This document shows, piece by piece, positions 6,458 through 15,581 of a stretch of DNA of 33,274 nt; positions within the stretch are counted from its first letter, which is position 1; each line of letters begins with the position of its first letter. Under the pieces are notes generated by a model. The model searched no databases. It was not told where the DNA came from and saw nothing but the letters and a program-made list of their open reading frames with translations. The position numbers and the translations under genes are program-made. This DNA comes from Bacteroidales bacterium (GTDB lineage: Bacteria; Bacteroidota; Bacteroidia; Bacteroidales; Bacteroidaceae): NCBI GenBank assembly GCA_022784065.1, contig JALFUO010000004.1, forward strand, positions 1 to 33,274, written 5' to 3'.

Positions 6458-8770
6458 ATGCCCAAAAACTTAGTCATTGTGGAGTCGCCCGCAAAGGCAA
6501 AAACCATTGAGAAATTCCTTGGCGACGACTATAAAGTAATGTCGAGTTACGGCCATATCCGTGACCTGAAAAAGAAAAACTTCGGCGTAGACCTCGACAC
6601 GTTTGCGCCCGACTACGAAATACCAGCCGACAAGCAGCACGTGGTGAGCGAGCTGCGCTCTGCCGCCAAGAAAGCCTCCGCCGTATGGCTCGCGTCCGAT
6701 GAAGACCGCGAAGGAGAGGCCATCTCGTGGCACTTGGCGGAGGTGCTCGGCATTGACCCCAAGACGGCGCAGCGCATCGTGTTCCACGAAATCACGAAGC
6801 CCGCTATCCTCGCCGCCATAGAGCACCCGCGCTCCATTGACCTCAACCTCGTGGACGCGCAGCAGGCCCGCCGCGTGCTCGACCGCCTCGTAGGCTTCAA
6901 AGTGTCGCCCGTGCTGTGGCGGCGCGTGCGCCCCAGCCTTTCGGCAGGGCGCGTGCAGAGCGTCGCCGTGCGCCTCATCGTGGAGCGCGAGCGCGAAATC
7001 GCCGCTTTCAAGGAGCAGAGCGCTTACCGCGTGAGTGCCGTGTTCACGCTCGGGGATAGCGGAAAGGAAGTACGCGCCGAACTCGACCGCCGCTTCAAGA
7101 CGAAAGCCGAGGCTGAGGCATTCCTGCTCAGTTGCAACGGCGCGGCATTCCATGTGGCAGGGGTGGAAACGCGCCCCATGCACCGCACACCCGCGCCGCC
7201 GTTCACCACCTCGACCTTGCAGCAGGAAGCCGCCCGCAAGTTAGGCTTCAGCGTTTCGGCCACGATGCGCGTGGCTCAGACGCTCTACGAGGCGGGTCTC
7301 ATCACCTACATGCGTACCGACTCTACCAATCTCTCCGCGCTGTGCCTCAACGCTTGCGGCCCCGTCATTGAGGAGAGCATGGGCAAGGAATACCATAAGC
7401 GCCGCACCTACCACACCCACACCAAGGGAGCACAAGAGGCGCACGAGGCCATTCGTCCCACCGACATGCGCCGCGCCGAGATTGAAGGCACGGCACAGGA
7501 ACGCCGCCTCTACGCCCTGATCCGCAAACGCACGCTCGCCTGCCAGATGGCGGACGCGCTGATAGAGAAGACCACGGCTGTTATCGCCATCGACGGCAAG
7601 CCCGAAACGTTCGTGGCCAACGGCGAGGTGGTGAAGTTCGACGGTTTCCTGCGCGTCTATGCCGACAGCCGCTTTGCCGGCGACGGCGAGGGCGAAGACG
7701 CTCCCGGCATGCTGCCGCAGATGTCGGAGGGCGAAACCGCATGCGCCACGGAGATTTCTGCCCGCGAGCGTTTCTCCGCAGCGCCGGCACGCTACAACGA
7801 AGCCTCGCTCGTGCATAAACTCGAAGAACTGGGCATCGGCCGCCCGTCTACCTACGCGCCAACGATTTCTACCATTCAGCAGCGCGGCTATGTGGCGAAG
7901 GGCGACAAGGAAGGCACGGAGCGCCCCTACACGATGCTCGTCCTCGCCGACGGCAAGGTGCAGGAGGCTACGCGCACCGAGACGGTGGGCAGCGAGAAGG
8001 GCAAGCTGATGCCGACCGACGTGGGGCTGGTGGTCAACGACTTCCTCCTGGAAGCCTTCCCGGGCATTATGGACTACAACTTCACCGCCAACGTCGAGAA
8101 AGAGTTTGACGAGGTGGCAGAAGGCAAGAAAGACTGGAAGCAACTCATTCAATCATTCTATAAAGATTTCGAGCCAGACGTGGAACGCTCGCTCGAGCAG
8201 CAGTCCGACCACAAGGTGGGCGAGCGCAGCCTCGGCATCGATCCCGCCAGCGGCAAGCCCGTGGTGGTGAAGATTGGCCGCTTCGGGCCTATGGCGCAGA
8301 TCGGCGAAACGGGCGAGGAGGAAAAGCCGCGCTTCGCACGCCTCGCCGCAGGGCAGAGCATTGAGACTATCACGCTCGAAGAAGCCCTCGACCTCTTCAA
8401 ACTGCCGCGCGTTTGCGGCGCGTTTGAGGGCAAGGACCTCGTGGTGTCGACGGGACGCTTCGGCCCTTACGTGATGCACGACAAGAAGTTCGTGTCTATC
8501 CCGAAAAACATCGACCCGCTCGAAATCACGCAGGAACAGGCTATCAACCTGATTGTCACGAAGCGCAACGCCGAGGAGCAGTCTATCCTCAAAACCTTCG
8601 AGGAACAGGAGGGACTGCAAATCCGCACTGGCCGCTTCGGCCCTTACATCGCCTGCAATGGCAAGAACTTCAAGATACCGCGCTCTATGGCAGAGCGTGC
8701 CGCAGAACTGACGATCGAGGAGTGCCGCAAAATCATGAGCGAGCTGCCCAAGAAGAAAGCGAAGAAATAA
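6458..8770 (+). CDS. topA: DNA topoisomerase I (type IA)
   Basis: This 770-residue type IA topoisomerase relaxes negative supercoils in the cytoplasm. The N-terminal Toprim domain begins VIVESPAKAKTIEKFLG and carries the metal-binding DEDREGE at 81-87. The strand-cleaving Tyr is residue 284 in ITYMRTDST. The C-terminus lacks the Cys4 zinc ribbons of the E. coli enzyme. Instead it has three topoisomerase C-terminal repeats marked by GRFGP (VKIGRFGPM, STGRFGPYV, RTGRFGPYI), as in many other bacterial phyla. The ATG at 6458 starts directly at the Toprim sequence; an upstream frame from 6425 begins inside the promoter and is rejected. aroK follows after 8 bp, so the two are very likely cotranscribed. 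Confidence 0.97.
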   Translation: MPKNLVIVESPAKAKTIEKFLGDDYKVMSSYGHIRDLKKKNFGVDLDTFAPDYEIPADKQHVVSELRSAAKKASAVWLASDEDREGEAISWHLAEVLGIDPKTAQRIVFHEITKPAILAAIEHPRSIDLNLVDAQQARRVLDRLVGFKVSPVLWRRVRPSLSAGRVQSVAVRLIVEREREIAAFKEQSAYRVSAVFTLGDSGKEVRAELDRRFKTKAEAEAFLLSCNGAAFHVAGVETRPMHRTPAPPFTTSTLQQEAARKLGFSVSATMRVAQTLYEAGLITYMRTDSTNLSALCLNACGPVIEESMGKEYHKRRTYHTHTKGAQEAHEAIRPTDMRRAEIEGTAQERRLYALIRKRTLACQMADALIEKTTAVIAIDGKPETFVANGEVVKFDGFLRVYADSRFAGDGEGEDAPGMLPQMSEGETACATEISARERFSAAPARYNEASLVHKLEELGIGRPSTYAPTISTIQQRGYVAKGDKEGTERPYTMLVLADGKVQEATRTETVGSEKGKLMPTDVGLVVNDFLLEAFPGIMDYNFTANVEKEFDEVAEGKKDWKQLIQSFYKDFEPDVERSLEQQSDHKVGERSLGIDPASGKPVVVKIGRFGPMAQIGETGEEEKPRFARLAAGQSIETITLEEALDLFKLPRVCGAFEGKDLVVSTGRFGPYVMHDKKFVSIPKNIDPLEITQEQAINLIVTKRNAEEQSILKTFEEQEGLQIRTGRFGPYIACNGKNFKIPRSMAERAAELTIEECRKIMSELPKKKAKK

Positions 8771-8778
8771 AGCCGCCG

Positions 8779-9300
8779 ATGAAAAGCATTATCCTTTTAG
8801 GCTATATGTGTGCCGGCAAGACCACCGTGGGGCGTGCCGTGGCCAAGAAACTGGGCTGCACGTTCTACGACTTGGACTGGTACATCGAGGAGCGTTTCCA
8901 TACGAAGGTGGCGCGTATCTTCGCCGAGGAAGGCGAGGCGCGCTTCCGCGACCTCGAGCGCCGCATGCTCCATGAGGCGGCGGAGTTTGAGAACGTGGTG
9001 CTGGCCTGCGGCGGCGGTACGCCGTGCTTCTTCGACAATATGGACTATATGAATACCGTGGGGCACACTTTCTATATGAAAGCCTCCGTCCAAACGCTCT
9101 GCGACCACATAGGCATGAGCCGCGGCGAACGCCCGCTGCTGAAAGGCAAGAGCAGCGAGGAACTCAAAGAGTTCGTCACAGCCCAACTTGCCGAGCGCGA
9201 ACCGTTTTATTGCCAAGCACAAGAAATCATTGACGTGAACGTGCTTGACTCTTTCGACAAAATCGACCACGTAGCCGACCTTATTTGCGAGCGGCTGTAA
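8779..9300 (+). CDS. aroK: Shikimate kinase
   Basis: This 173-residue enzyme phosphorylates shikimate with ATP in the fifth step of the chorismate pathway. The P-loop GYMCAGKTTVG is at 8-18, the shikimate-binding DLDWYIEE at 31-38, the FRDLE segment with Arg57 at 56-60, the GGG triplet at 78-80 and the lid RPLL at 118-121. Length and order of motifs are normal. The ATG at 8779 begins the first beta strand, 8 bp after the topA stop; an upstream in-frame ATG at 8722 lies inside topA. speA follows 37 bp later on the same strand. Confidence 0.95.
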   Translation: MKSIILLGYMCAGKTTVGRAVAKKLGCTFYDLDWYIEERFHTKVARIFAEEGEARFRDLERRMLHEAAEFENVVLACGGGTPCFFDNMDYMNTVGHTFYMKASVQTLCDHIGMSRGERPLLKGKSSEELKEFVTAQLAEREPFYCQAQEIIDVNVLDSFDKIDHVADLICERL

Positions 9301-9337
9301 TATCATCATCCATCTATCCCACACAAACTTATTGCCA

Positions 9338-11230
9338 ATGAGAAAATGGAGAATTGAAGATTCCGAAGAACTTTACAACGTCAAAGGCTGGGGCGTAAAC
9401 TATTTCGGCATCAATGAAAAAGGACACGCCTACGTGTCACCGCGCAAAGACGGCGTGAAGGTAGACCTCAAAGAAGTAGTTGACGAACTCAACTCGCGCG
9501 ACATCACCGCGCCCGTCCTGCTGCGCTTTCCCGATATCCTCGACAACCGCATCGAAAAGACGGCAGAATGCTTCGACCGCGCCGAAAAGGAGTACAACTA
9601 CAAGGCCGACCACTTCATCATCTACCCCATTAAGGTAAACCAGATGCGCCCCGTGGTGGAGGAAATCATCAGCCACGGCAAGAAGTACAACCTCGGCCTC
9701 GAAGCAGGCAGCAAGCCCGAACTGCACGCCGTGCTGGCCACAAATATGGACAGCGACAGCCTGATTATCTGCAACGGCCACAAAGACCAGAACTTTATAG
9801 AACTTGCGCTCTTGGCACAGAAAATGGGCAAGCGCGTGTTCCTTGTCATTGAGAAGATGCCCGAACTCGTCAGCATCGCCCGCGCCGCGCAGAAACTCGG
9901 CGTGCGTCCCAACCTCGGCATCCGCATTAAGCTCGCCTCGTCGGGCACGGGCAAGTGGCAGGAGAGCGGCGGCGACGCCTCCAAGTTCGGCCTCAACTCT
10001 GCCGAACTGCTGCAAGCCTTGCAGACGCTCGACGAAATGGGCATGCACGACTGCCTGAAACTCATCCATTTCCACATCGGCTCGCAAATCACCAAAATTC
10101 GCCGCATCTCCACCGCCTTGCGCGAGGCGGCGCAGTTCTACGTGCAGCTCCACGCCATGGGCTTCAACGTGGAGTTTGTGGACTGCGGCGGCGGCCTCGG
10201 CGTGGACTACGACGGCACGCGCTCAAGCAACTCCGAAAGTTCGGTGAACTATTCTATCCAGGAATACGTGAACGACTGCGTCTATACCTTCGCCGACGCA
10301 GCCAACAAAAACAATATTCCCCATCCCAACCTCATCACCGAAGGCGGCCGCTCGCTCACGGCTCACCACTCCGTGCTGATACTCGACGTGCTCGAATGCG
10401 CCTCGATGCCTTACATGCCCGAGGACTTCCAGCCCGCTGAGGGCGACCACCAGCTCGTGCGCGACCTCACGGAAATCTGGGACAAACTCTCCTCGCGCTC
10501 CATGCTCGAAGACTGGCACGACGCGCAGGATATCCGCGACGAAGCGCTCGACCTCTTCCGCCACGGCATCATCGACCTTAAAACCCGTGCGCACATCGAA
10601 AGCCTCTATTGGAGCATCACGCACGAAATCTCTGACCTCGTGCACCACCAGAAGCACGTGCCCGACGAACTGCGCAACCTCGACAAGACGATGGCGGACA
10701 AGTATTTCTGCAACTTCTCGCTCTTCCAGTCCATGCCCGACTCTTGGGGCATCGACCAGCTCTTCCCCATCATGCCTATCGCGCGACTCGACGAGAAACC
10801 CACGCGCTCGGCAACCTTGCAGGACATCACCTGCGACTCGGACGGCAAAATCAGCACGTACGTGAACTACAACCAGCAAACGTCGTACCTCCCGCTGCAC
10901 CCCATACGCGAGGGCGAGCATTATTATATCGGCGTGTTCCTCGTGGGGGCTTATCAGGAAATCCTCGGCAACATGCACAACCTGTTCGGCGACACGAACG
11001 CCGTGCACATCACCATCGACGGCGACGACTACAACATTGAGAAGACCATCGACGGCGAAACTGTTGCCGACGTGCTCGAATACGTGCAATACGACCCCAA
11101 GCGACTGGTGCGCCGCCTCGAAACATGGGTGAGCAAGGCCGTAAAGGAAGGCAAAATCACGATTGAGGAAGGCAAGGAGTTTATCTACAATTACCGCTCC
11201 GGCCTTTACGGATATACTTATTTGGAATAA
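9338..11230 (+). CDS. speA: Biosynthetic arginine decarboxylase
   Basis: This 630-residue PLP-dependent fold-III decarboxylase converts arginine to agmatine, the first step of polyamine synthesis by the agmatine route. The PLP lysine is Lys99 in YPIKVNQMRP. The phosphate-binding GGGLGVDYDG and the EGGRSLTAHH segment follow, and the C-terminal active-site Cys is residue 499 in DITCDSDGKI. Length is close to that of the E. coli SpeA family. The ATG at 9338 is taken as the start; a TTG two codons upstream is less likely. It shares direction and short spacing with topA and aroK, and the secreted thioredoxin-fold gene begins 15 bp after it. Confidence 0.96.
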   Translation: MRKWRIEDSEELYNVKGWGVNYFGINEKGHAYVSPRKDGVKVDLKEVVDELNSRDITAPVLLRFPDILDNRIEKTAECFDRAEKEYNYKADHFIIYPIKVNQMRPVVEEIISHGKKYNLGLEAGSKPELHAVLATNMDSDSLIICNGHKDQNFIELALLAQKMGKRVFLVIEKMPELVSIARAAQKLGVRPNLGIRIKLASSGTGKWQESGGDASKFGLNSAELLQALQTLDEMGMHDCLKLIHFHIGSQITKIRRISTALREAAQFYVQLHAMGFNVEFVDCGGGLGVDYDGTRSSNSESSVNYSIQEYVNDCVYTFADAANKNNIPHPNLITEGGRSLTAHHSVLILDVLECASMPYMPEDFQPAEGDHQLVRDLTEIWDKLSSRSMLEDWHDAQDIRDEALDLFRHGIIDLKTRAHIESLYWSITHEISDLVHHQKHVPDELRNLDKTMADKYFCNFSLFQSMPDSWGIDQLFPIMPIARLDEKPTRSATLQDITCDSDGKISTYVNYNQQTSYLPLHPIREGEHYYIGVFLVGAYQEILGNMHNLFGDTNAVHITIDGDDYNIEKTIDGETVADVLEYVQYDPKRLVRRLETWVSKAVKEGKITIEEGKEFIYNYRSGLYGYTYLE

Positions 11231-11245
11231 ATCATCCCTTTTTTC

Positions 11246-13252
11246 ATGCGAAAAATCTCACTGCTCCTCATCTGCGCCCTCTGCGCCCTCGCCGTTTCTG
11301 CGAAAGGCAAGAAGGCAAAGGTCGTTAAGCAACCGGCGGTTGCCGTGCTGCTCAACGGCAGCACAGCCCCCGTGGCCGTGACGCTGACAGATACCGCCAC
11401 CGTGTTGCATTTCGTAAAACCCTTTTTCTGGTCGTGGGGCATTATGGGAGAGGCCGCGCTCGTATGCGACGGCAAGGAATACAAAGTCCGCAGCGGCAAA
11501 TGCTTTAAGCGCAAAACCGTTGTGCCCGACTGGACACAATATATTATTAAGGACGAAAAGAACGACCGCATCTCCATCGACCCGAAGGCGGTGAGCAACG
11601 AGGTGGTATCTGCCTTGCCCATTGTCTTTAACCAGCTGATGCCCACCGTTGACCTGAAAGACCGCAGCGCGGTGCAGGACTCTATGGTGCTTGTGTTCGA
11701 ACCTCTGCCCAAGAACGCAAAAACATTTGACTTCATTGAGGGAAAAGCCAATGACTGCTGGCAGGCCTACGGCATCCGCCTCGACGGCAAGCAGTACGCC
11801 CCCTCAACCTTTACGCCCGAGCCTGCCGCGCCCGCCACGTTCGGCCCTTACGACGGCAAAATGCAACGCAGCCGCATCTTCATCAAACTTTTGGGCGACG
11901 TGTCGGAAGAGGCCTTGAACAGCATCGACTTCTCCCTCCACACCTTTGGTTCTTACACGCAGTGCTACCCGTTTTATAGAATCGTAGCCGACAGCACCGC
12001 CGCGCCCGACAGCCGCACAAAGGTCATTACCCTCGATGCCTGCTATCCGTTCAATGCCAACATCAGGTCGGGACTTACGAACTTCGATATATTCGTAGAA
12101 CCGGGAAAGGACCTCACCATTGCCATCGACGTGCCGGCACTGACACGCAGCCTCAACGGCGATGCCTCCGCAGATTTTATCCGTTTCTGCAGCCCTTACA
12201 CCGCACTCTGCGAGGATTATTTCACCCGAAAACACTTCGGGCAAATGACGAGGCAGATGCCCGTGCCGCGCAATGCAAAGAACGCCGCACCGATGACGTT
12301 CCCGGTTTACAGGGACAGTTGCCGCGCCGCCCTCTCGCGCGACCTTGCTTACGCAAAAGCCCTCACCGGCGTGGACGATGGTACGCGCCGCTACCTCATG
12401 CTTTATGCCGAAGGGTGCTATGTTGCCAAATTGACGGGCTACCGCCGTTGGCTGCATCAATTTCTATATGCTCAGGGCGAGATGTCGGGCGAGAAGCGCG
12501 ACTCGCTCTTTAAGGCGCATTATGGCAAGGACTTCACGCTGAAAGAGAAGGACGTGGCTGCCACGCTCAACCTGTTCCGCAGCCCCGAAGCCGTTGCCGT
12601 ATTGAACGATGCCCGCTCGACGGATGCCTATGCCCGCGCCAACGGATTGGAGCAGTCGCCGCTCGGCAAGTGGTGCACTGAAATCAAACGGGTAATCGAC
12701 GTGAAAGAGCGGATTGGCAAGATGCAGGCCGTTTCGGACGAAGAGATTGCCGCCCTGCCCGAGGCCATGCAAACCTTTGCGCGTGCCGACAATGAGAAAT
12801 TGAAAGCCACGCTGAAGCGTTTGGCCGAAGAAGCCGCCGACCGCATCAAGCCCACGCCTGAGGTTACCGACGGACGCATGCTCGATGCCATTGCGGCGAA
12901 CTACAAAGGCAAGGTTGCGGTTGTGGACTATTGGGCCACGTGGTGCGGCCCTTGCCGCCAAGGCATCAAGGCTATGAAACCGCTGAAGGCGGAATTTGAA
13001 GGAAAGGACGTCGTTTTTGTATATGTCACCGATTTCAGCAGTCCCGCCGAGGCGTGGAGCGAAGCCGTGCCCGATATTCGCGGCGACCATTACCGCTTCG
13101 ATGCCGAACTATGGGAAACGCCGGAGGTGCAAAGCATTCCCCGCTACTTCGTGTTTGACAAACGCGGCGCAATGCAACTCGACGAAACTGGCTTCACGCC
13201 CGAACTAATCGACAAGCTGCGCGAACTGATTGGCAAACTGCTGGAAGAATGA
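11246..13252 (+). CDS. Secreted protein with C-terminal TlpA-like thioredoxin domain
   Basis: This 668-residue protein begins with a signal peptide (MRKISLLLICALCALAVSA, cleavage near residue 19) and ends with a thioredoxin fold of the TlpA/ResA type. The redox motif WCGPC is at 566-570, preceded by KVAVVDYWAT, and a cis-Pro candidate lies in SIPRYFVF. About 540 residues precede the thioredoxin domain. I do not recognise their fold as a whole, but early segments have the beta-rich look common in Bacteroidales thiol-disulfide proteins, and the part near residues 440-530 is alpha-helical and charged. It should act in the periplasm as a thiol:disulfide reductase. The partner is unknown. It starts 15 bp after speA. 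Confidence 0.85.
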   Translation: MRKISLLLICALCALAVSAKGKKAKVVKQPAVAVLLNGSTAPVAVTLTDTATVLHFVKPFFWSWGIMGEAALVCDGKEYKVRSGKCFKRKTVVPDWTQYIIKDEKNDRISIDPKAVSNEVVSALPIVFNQLMPTVDLKDRSAVQDSMVLVFEPLPKNAKTFDFIEGKANDCWQAYGIRLDGKQYAPSTFTPEPAAPATFGPYDGKMQRSRIFIKLLGDVSEEALNSIDFSLHTFGSYTQCYPFYRIVADSTAAPDSRTKVITLDACYPFNANIRSGLTNFDIFVEPGKDLTIAIDVPALTRSLNGDASADFIRFCSPYTALCEDYFTRKHFGQMTRQMPVPRNAKNAAPMTFPVYRDSCRAALSRDLAYAKALTGVDDGTRRYLMLYAEGCYVAKLTGYRRWLHQFLYAQGEMSGEKRDSLFKAHYGKDFTLKEKDVAATLNLFRSPEAVAVLNDARSTDAYARANGLEQSPLGKWCTEIKRVIDVKERIGKMQAVSDEEIAALPEAMQTFARADNEKLKATLKRLAEEAADRIKPTPEVTDGRMLDAIAANYKGKVAVVDYWATWCGPCRQGIKAMKPLKAEFEGKDVVFVYVTDFSSPAEAWSEAVPDIRGDHYRFDAELWETPEVQSIPRYFVFDKRGAMQLDETGFTPELIDKLRELIGKLLEE

Positions 13253-13342
13253 CGCGCCGGCATATCTTATTTTACACGCCATATCGCCGCACAGCCGAAA
13301 AAAATCAGAAAAAAACGACTGTTGAAAACGAATACATAGGAC

Positions 13343-13834
13343 ATGACCGGAAATAGGACCTTGGCAGGAAATAGCGATTTCAAAAATTGGGTGTCGCGAT
13401 TGAAGCAAGATATTCGGAGCGCACAATTCAAGGCGGCAATAAAGGTGAACACAGAATTGCTCCGCCTTTATTGGCGCATGGGTGCAGACTTTTGCGAGAA
13501 GCAGAAAACTGCTTCTTGGGGAGACGGATGGCTTAAAGAACTAAGCCGTGAACTTATGTTTGAGTTCCCGGATATGAAAGGGTTCTCTCATAGAAATTTG
13601 AAATACATCAAACAGTGGTATCATTTTTATAATGAGCGCATTAAAATTGGGCAACAAGCTGTTGCCCAATTAGGCGAGGCAAATGTGCAACAAGTTGTTG
13701 CCAAAATCAACGAAGATGTTTTCTTCTCTGTTCCTTGGGGACATCATTTGTATATCATTTCTCAGTGCAAGGATGTTGACCGTGCCGTGTTCTACCTAAA
13801 GAAGACCGTTGAAAATGGTTGGAGCCGTGCTTAA
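13343..13834 (+). pseudogene. Truncated DUF1016 (YhcG-type) nuclease-family gene
   Basis: The 163 residues match the N-terminal DUF1016 domain of YhcG-like proteins: an early helical region, WGDGWLKELSRELMFEFPDMKGFS, NLKYIKQWYHFY and VPWGHHLYIISQCKD, ending ENGWSRA. Full-length members are usually about 330-380 residues, with a C-terminal PD-(D/E)XK domain that is missing. The reading frame stops just where the family continues after GWSRAVL. The +1 frame continues VLNISKKTG, which fits a small deletion at about 13830, but that frame soon runs into a 33-bp repeat and is not DUF1016-like. The gene is AT-rich against its neighbours. It is probably a decayed import. A functional short form is not excluded. 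Confidence 0.8.
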
Positions 13835-13860
13835 TATCTCAAAAAAAACGGGAGTTTTTG

Positions 13861-13912
13861 TTTTCGGTACGAATTTCGGGCAGATTTTGCAAATTTTCGG
13901 TACGAATTTCGG
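13861..13912. repeat. Direct repeat downstream of the truncated DUF1016 gene
   Basis: The 19-nt sequence TTTTCGGTACGAATTTCGG occurs at 13861-13879 and 13894-13912, a 33-bp period. It lies just beyond the point where the DUF1016 frame breaks and may mark the junction of a rearrangement. Confidence 0.75.
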
Positions 13913-13955
13913 ATATTTTCATGCAAGCGAGTTCAGAGCCAAACTTGTTCGGGGC

Positions 13956-13975
13956 GGGCGTTTTGCAAAACGCCC
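13956..13975. repeat. Perfect 20-bp palindrome before ung
   Basis: GGGCGTTTTGCAAAACGCCC is a perfect palindrome 43 bp upstream of ung. Palindromes of this GGGCG...CGCCC type are scattered in Prevotella-like genomes. It could end the upstream transcript, but no T-tract follows. Confidence 0.6.
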
Positions 13976-14018
13976 CTACTGCCGAATGTGGCCGACATTA
14001 TAAAAAATCCTTTCCTCT

Positions 14019-14681
14019 ATGTCCGTCAAAATTGAATCTACTTGGAACGAGCGGCTGCGCGACGAGTTTGCCGCGCCTTATTTCAGGCAGCTCGTCGACT
14101 TTGTACACGCGGAGTACCGGCAGGGCATGTGCTATCCGCCGGGGCGGCAGATTTTCAACGCCTTCAACCTTTGCCCCTTCGACAAGGTCAAGGTGGTAAT
14201 CCTCGGGCAAGACCCTTACCACGAGGAGGGGCAGGCAGAAGGCCTGTGTTTCTCGGTGGCTGACGGCGTGCCTTTTCCCCCGTCGCTGCAAAACATCTTT
14301 AAGGAAATCGCCGACGACTTGGGCCGCCCCGTGCCCGCCTCGGGCAGCCTGCGCCGCTGGGCGGAACAGGGCGTGCTGCTGCTCAACGCCACGCTCACCG
14401 TCCGCGCCCATCAGGCAGGCTCTCACCAAGGGCACGGCTGGGAGGAGTTTACCGACGCCGTCATTCGCCGCCTCGCCACGGAGCGAGACGGGCTGGTTTT
14501 CATTCTTTGGGGCAGCTACGCACAGAAAAAAGGTGCTTTCATCGACCGCTCGCGCCATCTCGTGCTGCAAAGCGCACACCCCTCGCCCCTATCCGCCTAT
14601 CGCGGTTTTTTCGGCAACCACCATTTCTCTCTCACCAACGATTACCTCGCACGTCAAGGCAAAGCGCCGATTGATTGGTAA
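14019..14681 (+). CDS. ung: Uracil-DNA glycosylase (family 1)
   Basis: This 220-residue enzyme removes uracil from DNA as the first step of base excision repair. The water-activating motif GQDPYH is at 63-68 (Asp65, His68) and the minor-groove loop HPSPLSAYRGFFG starts at His187. FILWGSYAQKKG and NHHFSLTND are also family-typical. Length and motifs are complete. ATG 14019 follows a repeat-rich stretch, and no promoter consensus is evident. A DUF3109 gene follows after 35 bp on the same strand, so the two may be cotranscribed. With dut elsewhere in the window it belongs to uracil exclusion, but the two are not linked. Confidence 0.96.
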   Translation: MSVKIESTWNERLRDEFAAPYFRQLVDFVHAEYRQGMCYPPGRQIFNAFNLCPFDKVKVVILGQDPYHEEGQAEGLCFSVADGVPFPPSLQNIFKEIADDLGRPVPASGSLRRWAEQGVLLLNATLTVRAHQAGSHQGHGWEEFTDAVIRRLATERDGLVFILWGSYAQKKGAFIDRSRHLVLQSAHPSPLSAYRGFFGNHHFSLTNDYLARQGKAPIDW

Positions 14682-14716
14682 TTTCTCCAATTTTCCCAAT
14701 AGTATTTCTATAACGG

Positions 14717-15313
14717 ATGACTCCCCAAAGACTTCCCTTGCTCCAAGTGGGCGATGTGCTGATTACGCCCGACCTCCTGACTGAATATTTCTGCTGCGAC
14801 CTCACGGCGTGCGGCGGCGCTTGCTGCATAGAAGGCGATGCCGGCGCACCCTTGTTGCTCGAAGAAGTGACGGAAATAGAAGACGCGCTCGATGCCGCAT
14901 GGCCTCACCTCAGTGCCTCGGCGCAGGCAGTGATAGACAAGCAGGGCGTGGCATACGCCGACCCCGACGGCGACCTCGTGACGAGCATCGTGGGTGGCCG
15001 CGACTGCGTGTTTACCTGTTACGACAAGCACGGCTGCTGCCTCTGCGCCCTCGAAAAGGTATGCCGCGAGGGCACGACGGCGTGGCCGAAGCCCATATCC
15101 TGCGCCCTCTATCCCCTGCGCGAGAAACGCCTTTCCAACGGACTTGTCGGCCTCAACTATCACCGTTGGAATATTTGCGACGGCGCGGTGAAGAAAGGCC
15201 GCGAACTGCGCCTGCCTCTCTATCGCTTCCTCAAAGAGCCCCTCATCCGCCGCTTCGGCGAAGCGTGGTACGAAGAACTGGAAGCCGTGGCAAAGGAACT
15301 TTTGCGCCAGTGA
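14717..15313 (+). CDS. DUF3109 family cysteine-rich protein
   Basis: This 198-residue cytosolic-looking protein belongs to the DUF3109 family, widespread in Bacteroidetes and without a firm function. Cysteines cluster at residues 26, 27, 32, 36 and 37 (CCDLTACGGACC), with more in a GRDCVFTCY...CCLCALEKVC region and single Cys in ISCALYP and ICDG. This pattern resembles the Cys clusters of YkgJ-type proteins thought to bind zinc or an iron-sulfur cluster, so metal binding is inferred. There is no signal peptide or membrane segment. The start ATG at 14717 gives the family N-terminus. It follows ung by 35 bp and is convergent with nrdG across a bidirectional terminator. Confidence 0.85.
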   Translation: MTPQRLPLLQVGDVLITPDLLTEYFCCDLTACGGACCIEGDAGAPLLLEEVTEIEDALDAAWPHLSASAQAVIDKQGVAYADPDGDLVTSIVGGRDCVFTCYDKHGCCLCALEKVCREGTTAWPKPISCALYPLREKRLSNGLVGLNYHRWNICDGAVKKGRELRLPLYRFLKEPLIRRFGEAWYEELEAVAKELLRQ

Positions 15314-15364
15314 GCGCAAAAGCTCCTCTGCAAGTGCAGAAGAACCGGCACCCTCGTAAAGCAA

Positions 15365-15407
15365 AACGTTTGTGCAAGGCGAGCGCAGAGGCCAAGTTTA
15401 CTTGGGC
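15365..15407. repeat. Dispersed 26-bp repeat plus small hairpin (copy 1)
   Basis: The 26 bases at 15365-15390 (core GTTTGTGCAAGGCGAGCGCA) are identical to 18702-18727. Here they are followed by a short hairpin, GCCAAGT-tt-ACTTGGGC (15391-15407). The copy lies in the gap after the DUF3109 gene. Confidence 0.75.
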
Positions 15408-15504
15408 TTACGATTTAGACCGAAAAGAAAACAAAAGATGACAAAACGTCAACCCAACATTATTGTAAATTTTTACGGTGGGAATTTATAGAACCCACCT
15501 AAAC

Positions 15505-15540
15505 AAAACGGGTGTGCCTGACTGACGGCACACCCGTTTT
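15505..15540. terminator. Bidirectional terminator between the DUF3109 gene and nrdG
   Basis: A perfect 14-bp stem (AAAACGGGTGTGCC at 15505-15518, its complement at 15527-15540) encloses an 8-nt loop. The A-run before and T-run after it make it a terminator in both directions, serving the convergent DUF3109 and nrdDG transcripts. Confidence 0.88.
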
Positions 15541-15581
15541 TGTATTGGGGATAAGAATGAGTATCTCAGATTTCAGCGGTT

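Noticed and set aside
13809..14199. Small overlapping ORFs after the DUF1016 fragment
   Set aside because: Their sequence comes from the 33-bp direct repeat, the palindrome and out-of-frame ung. They do not continue the DUF1016 family sequence.
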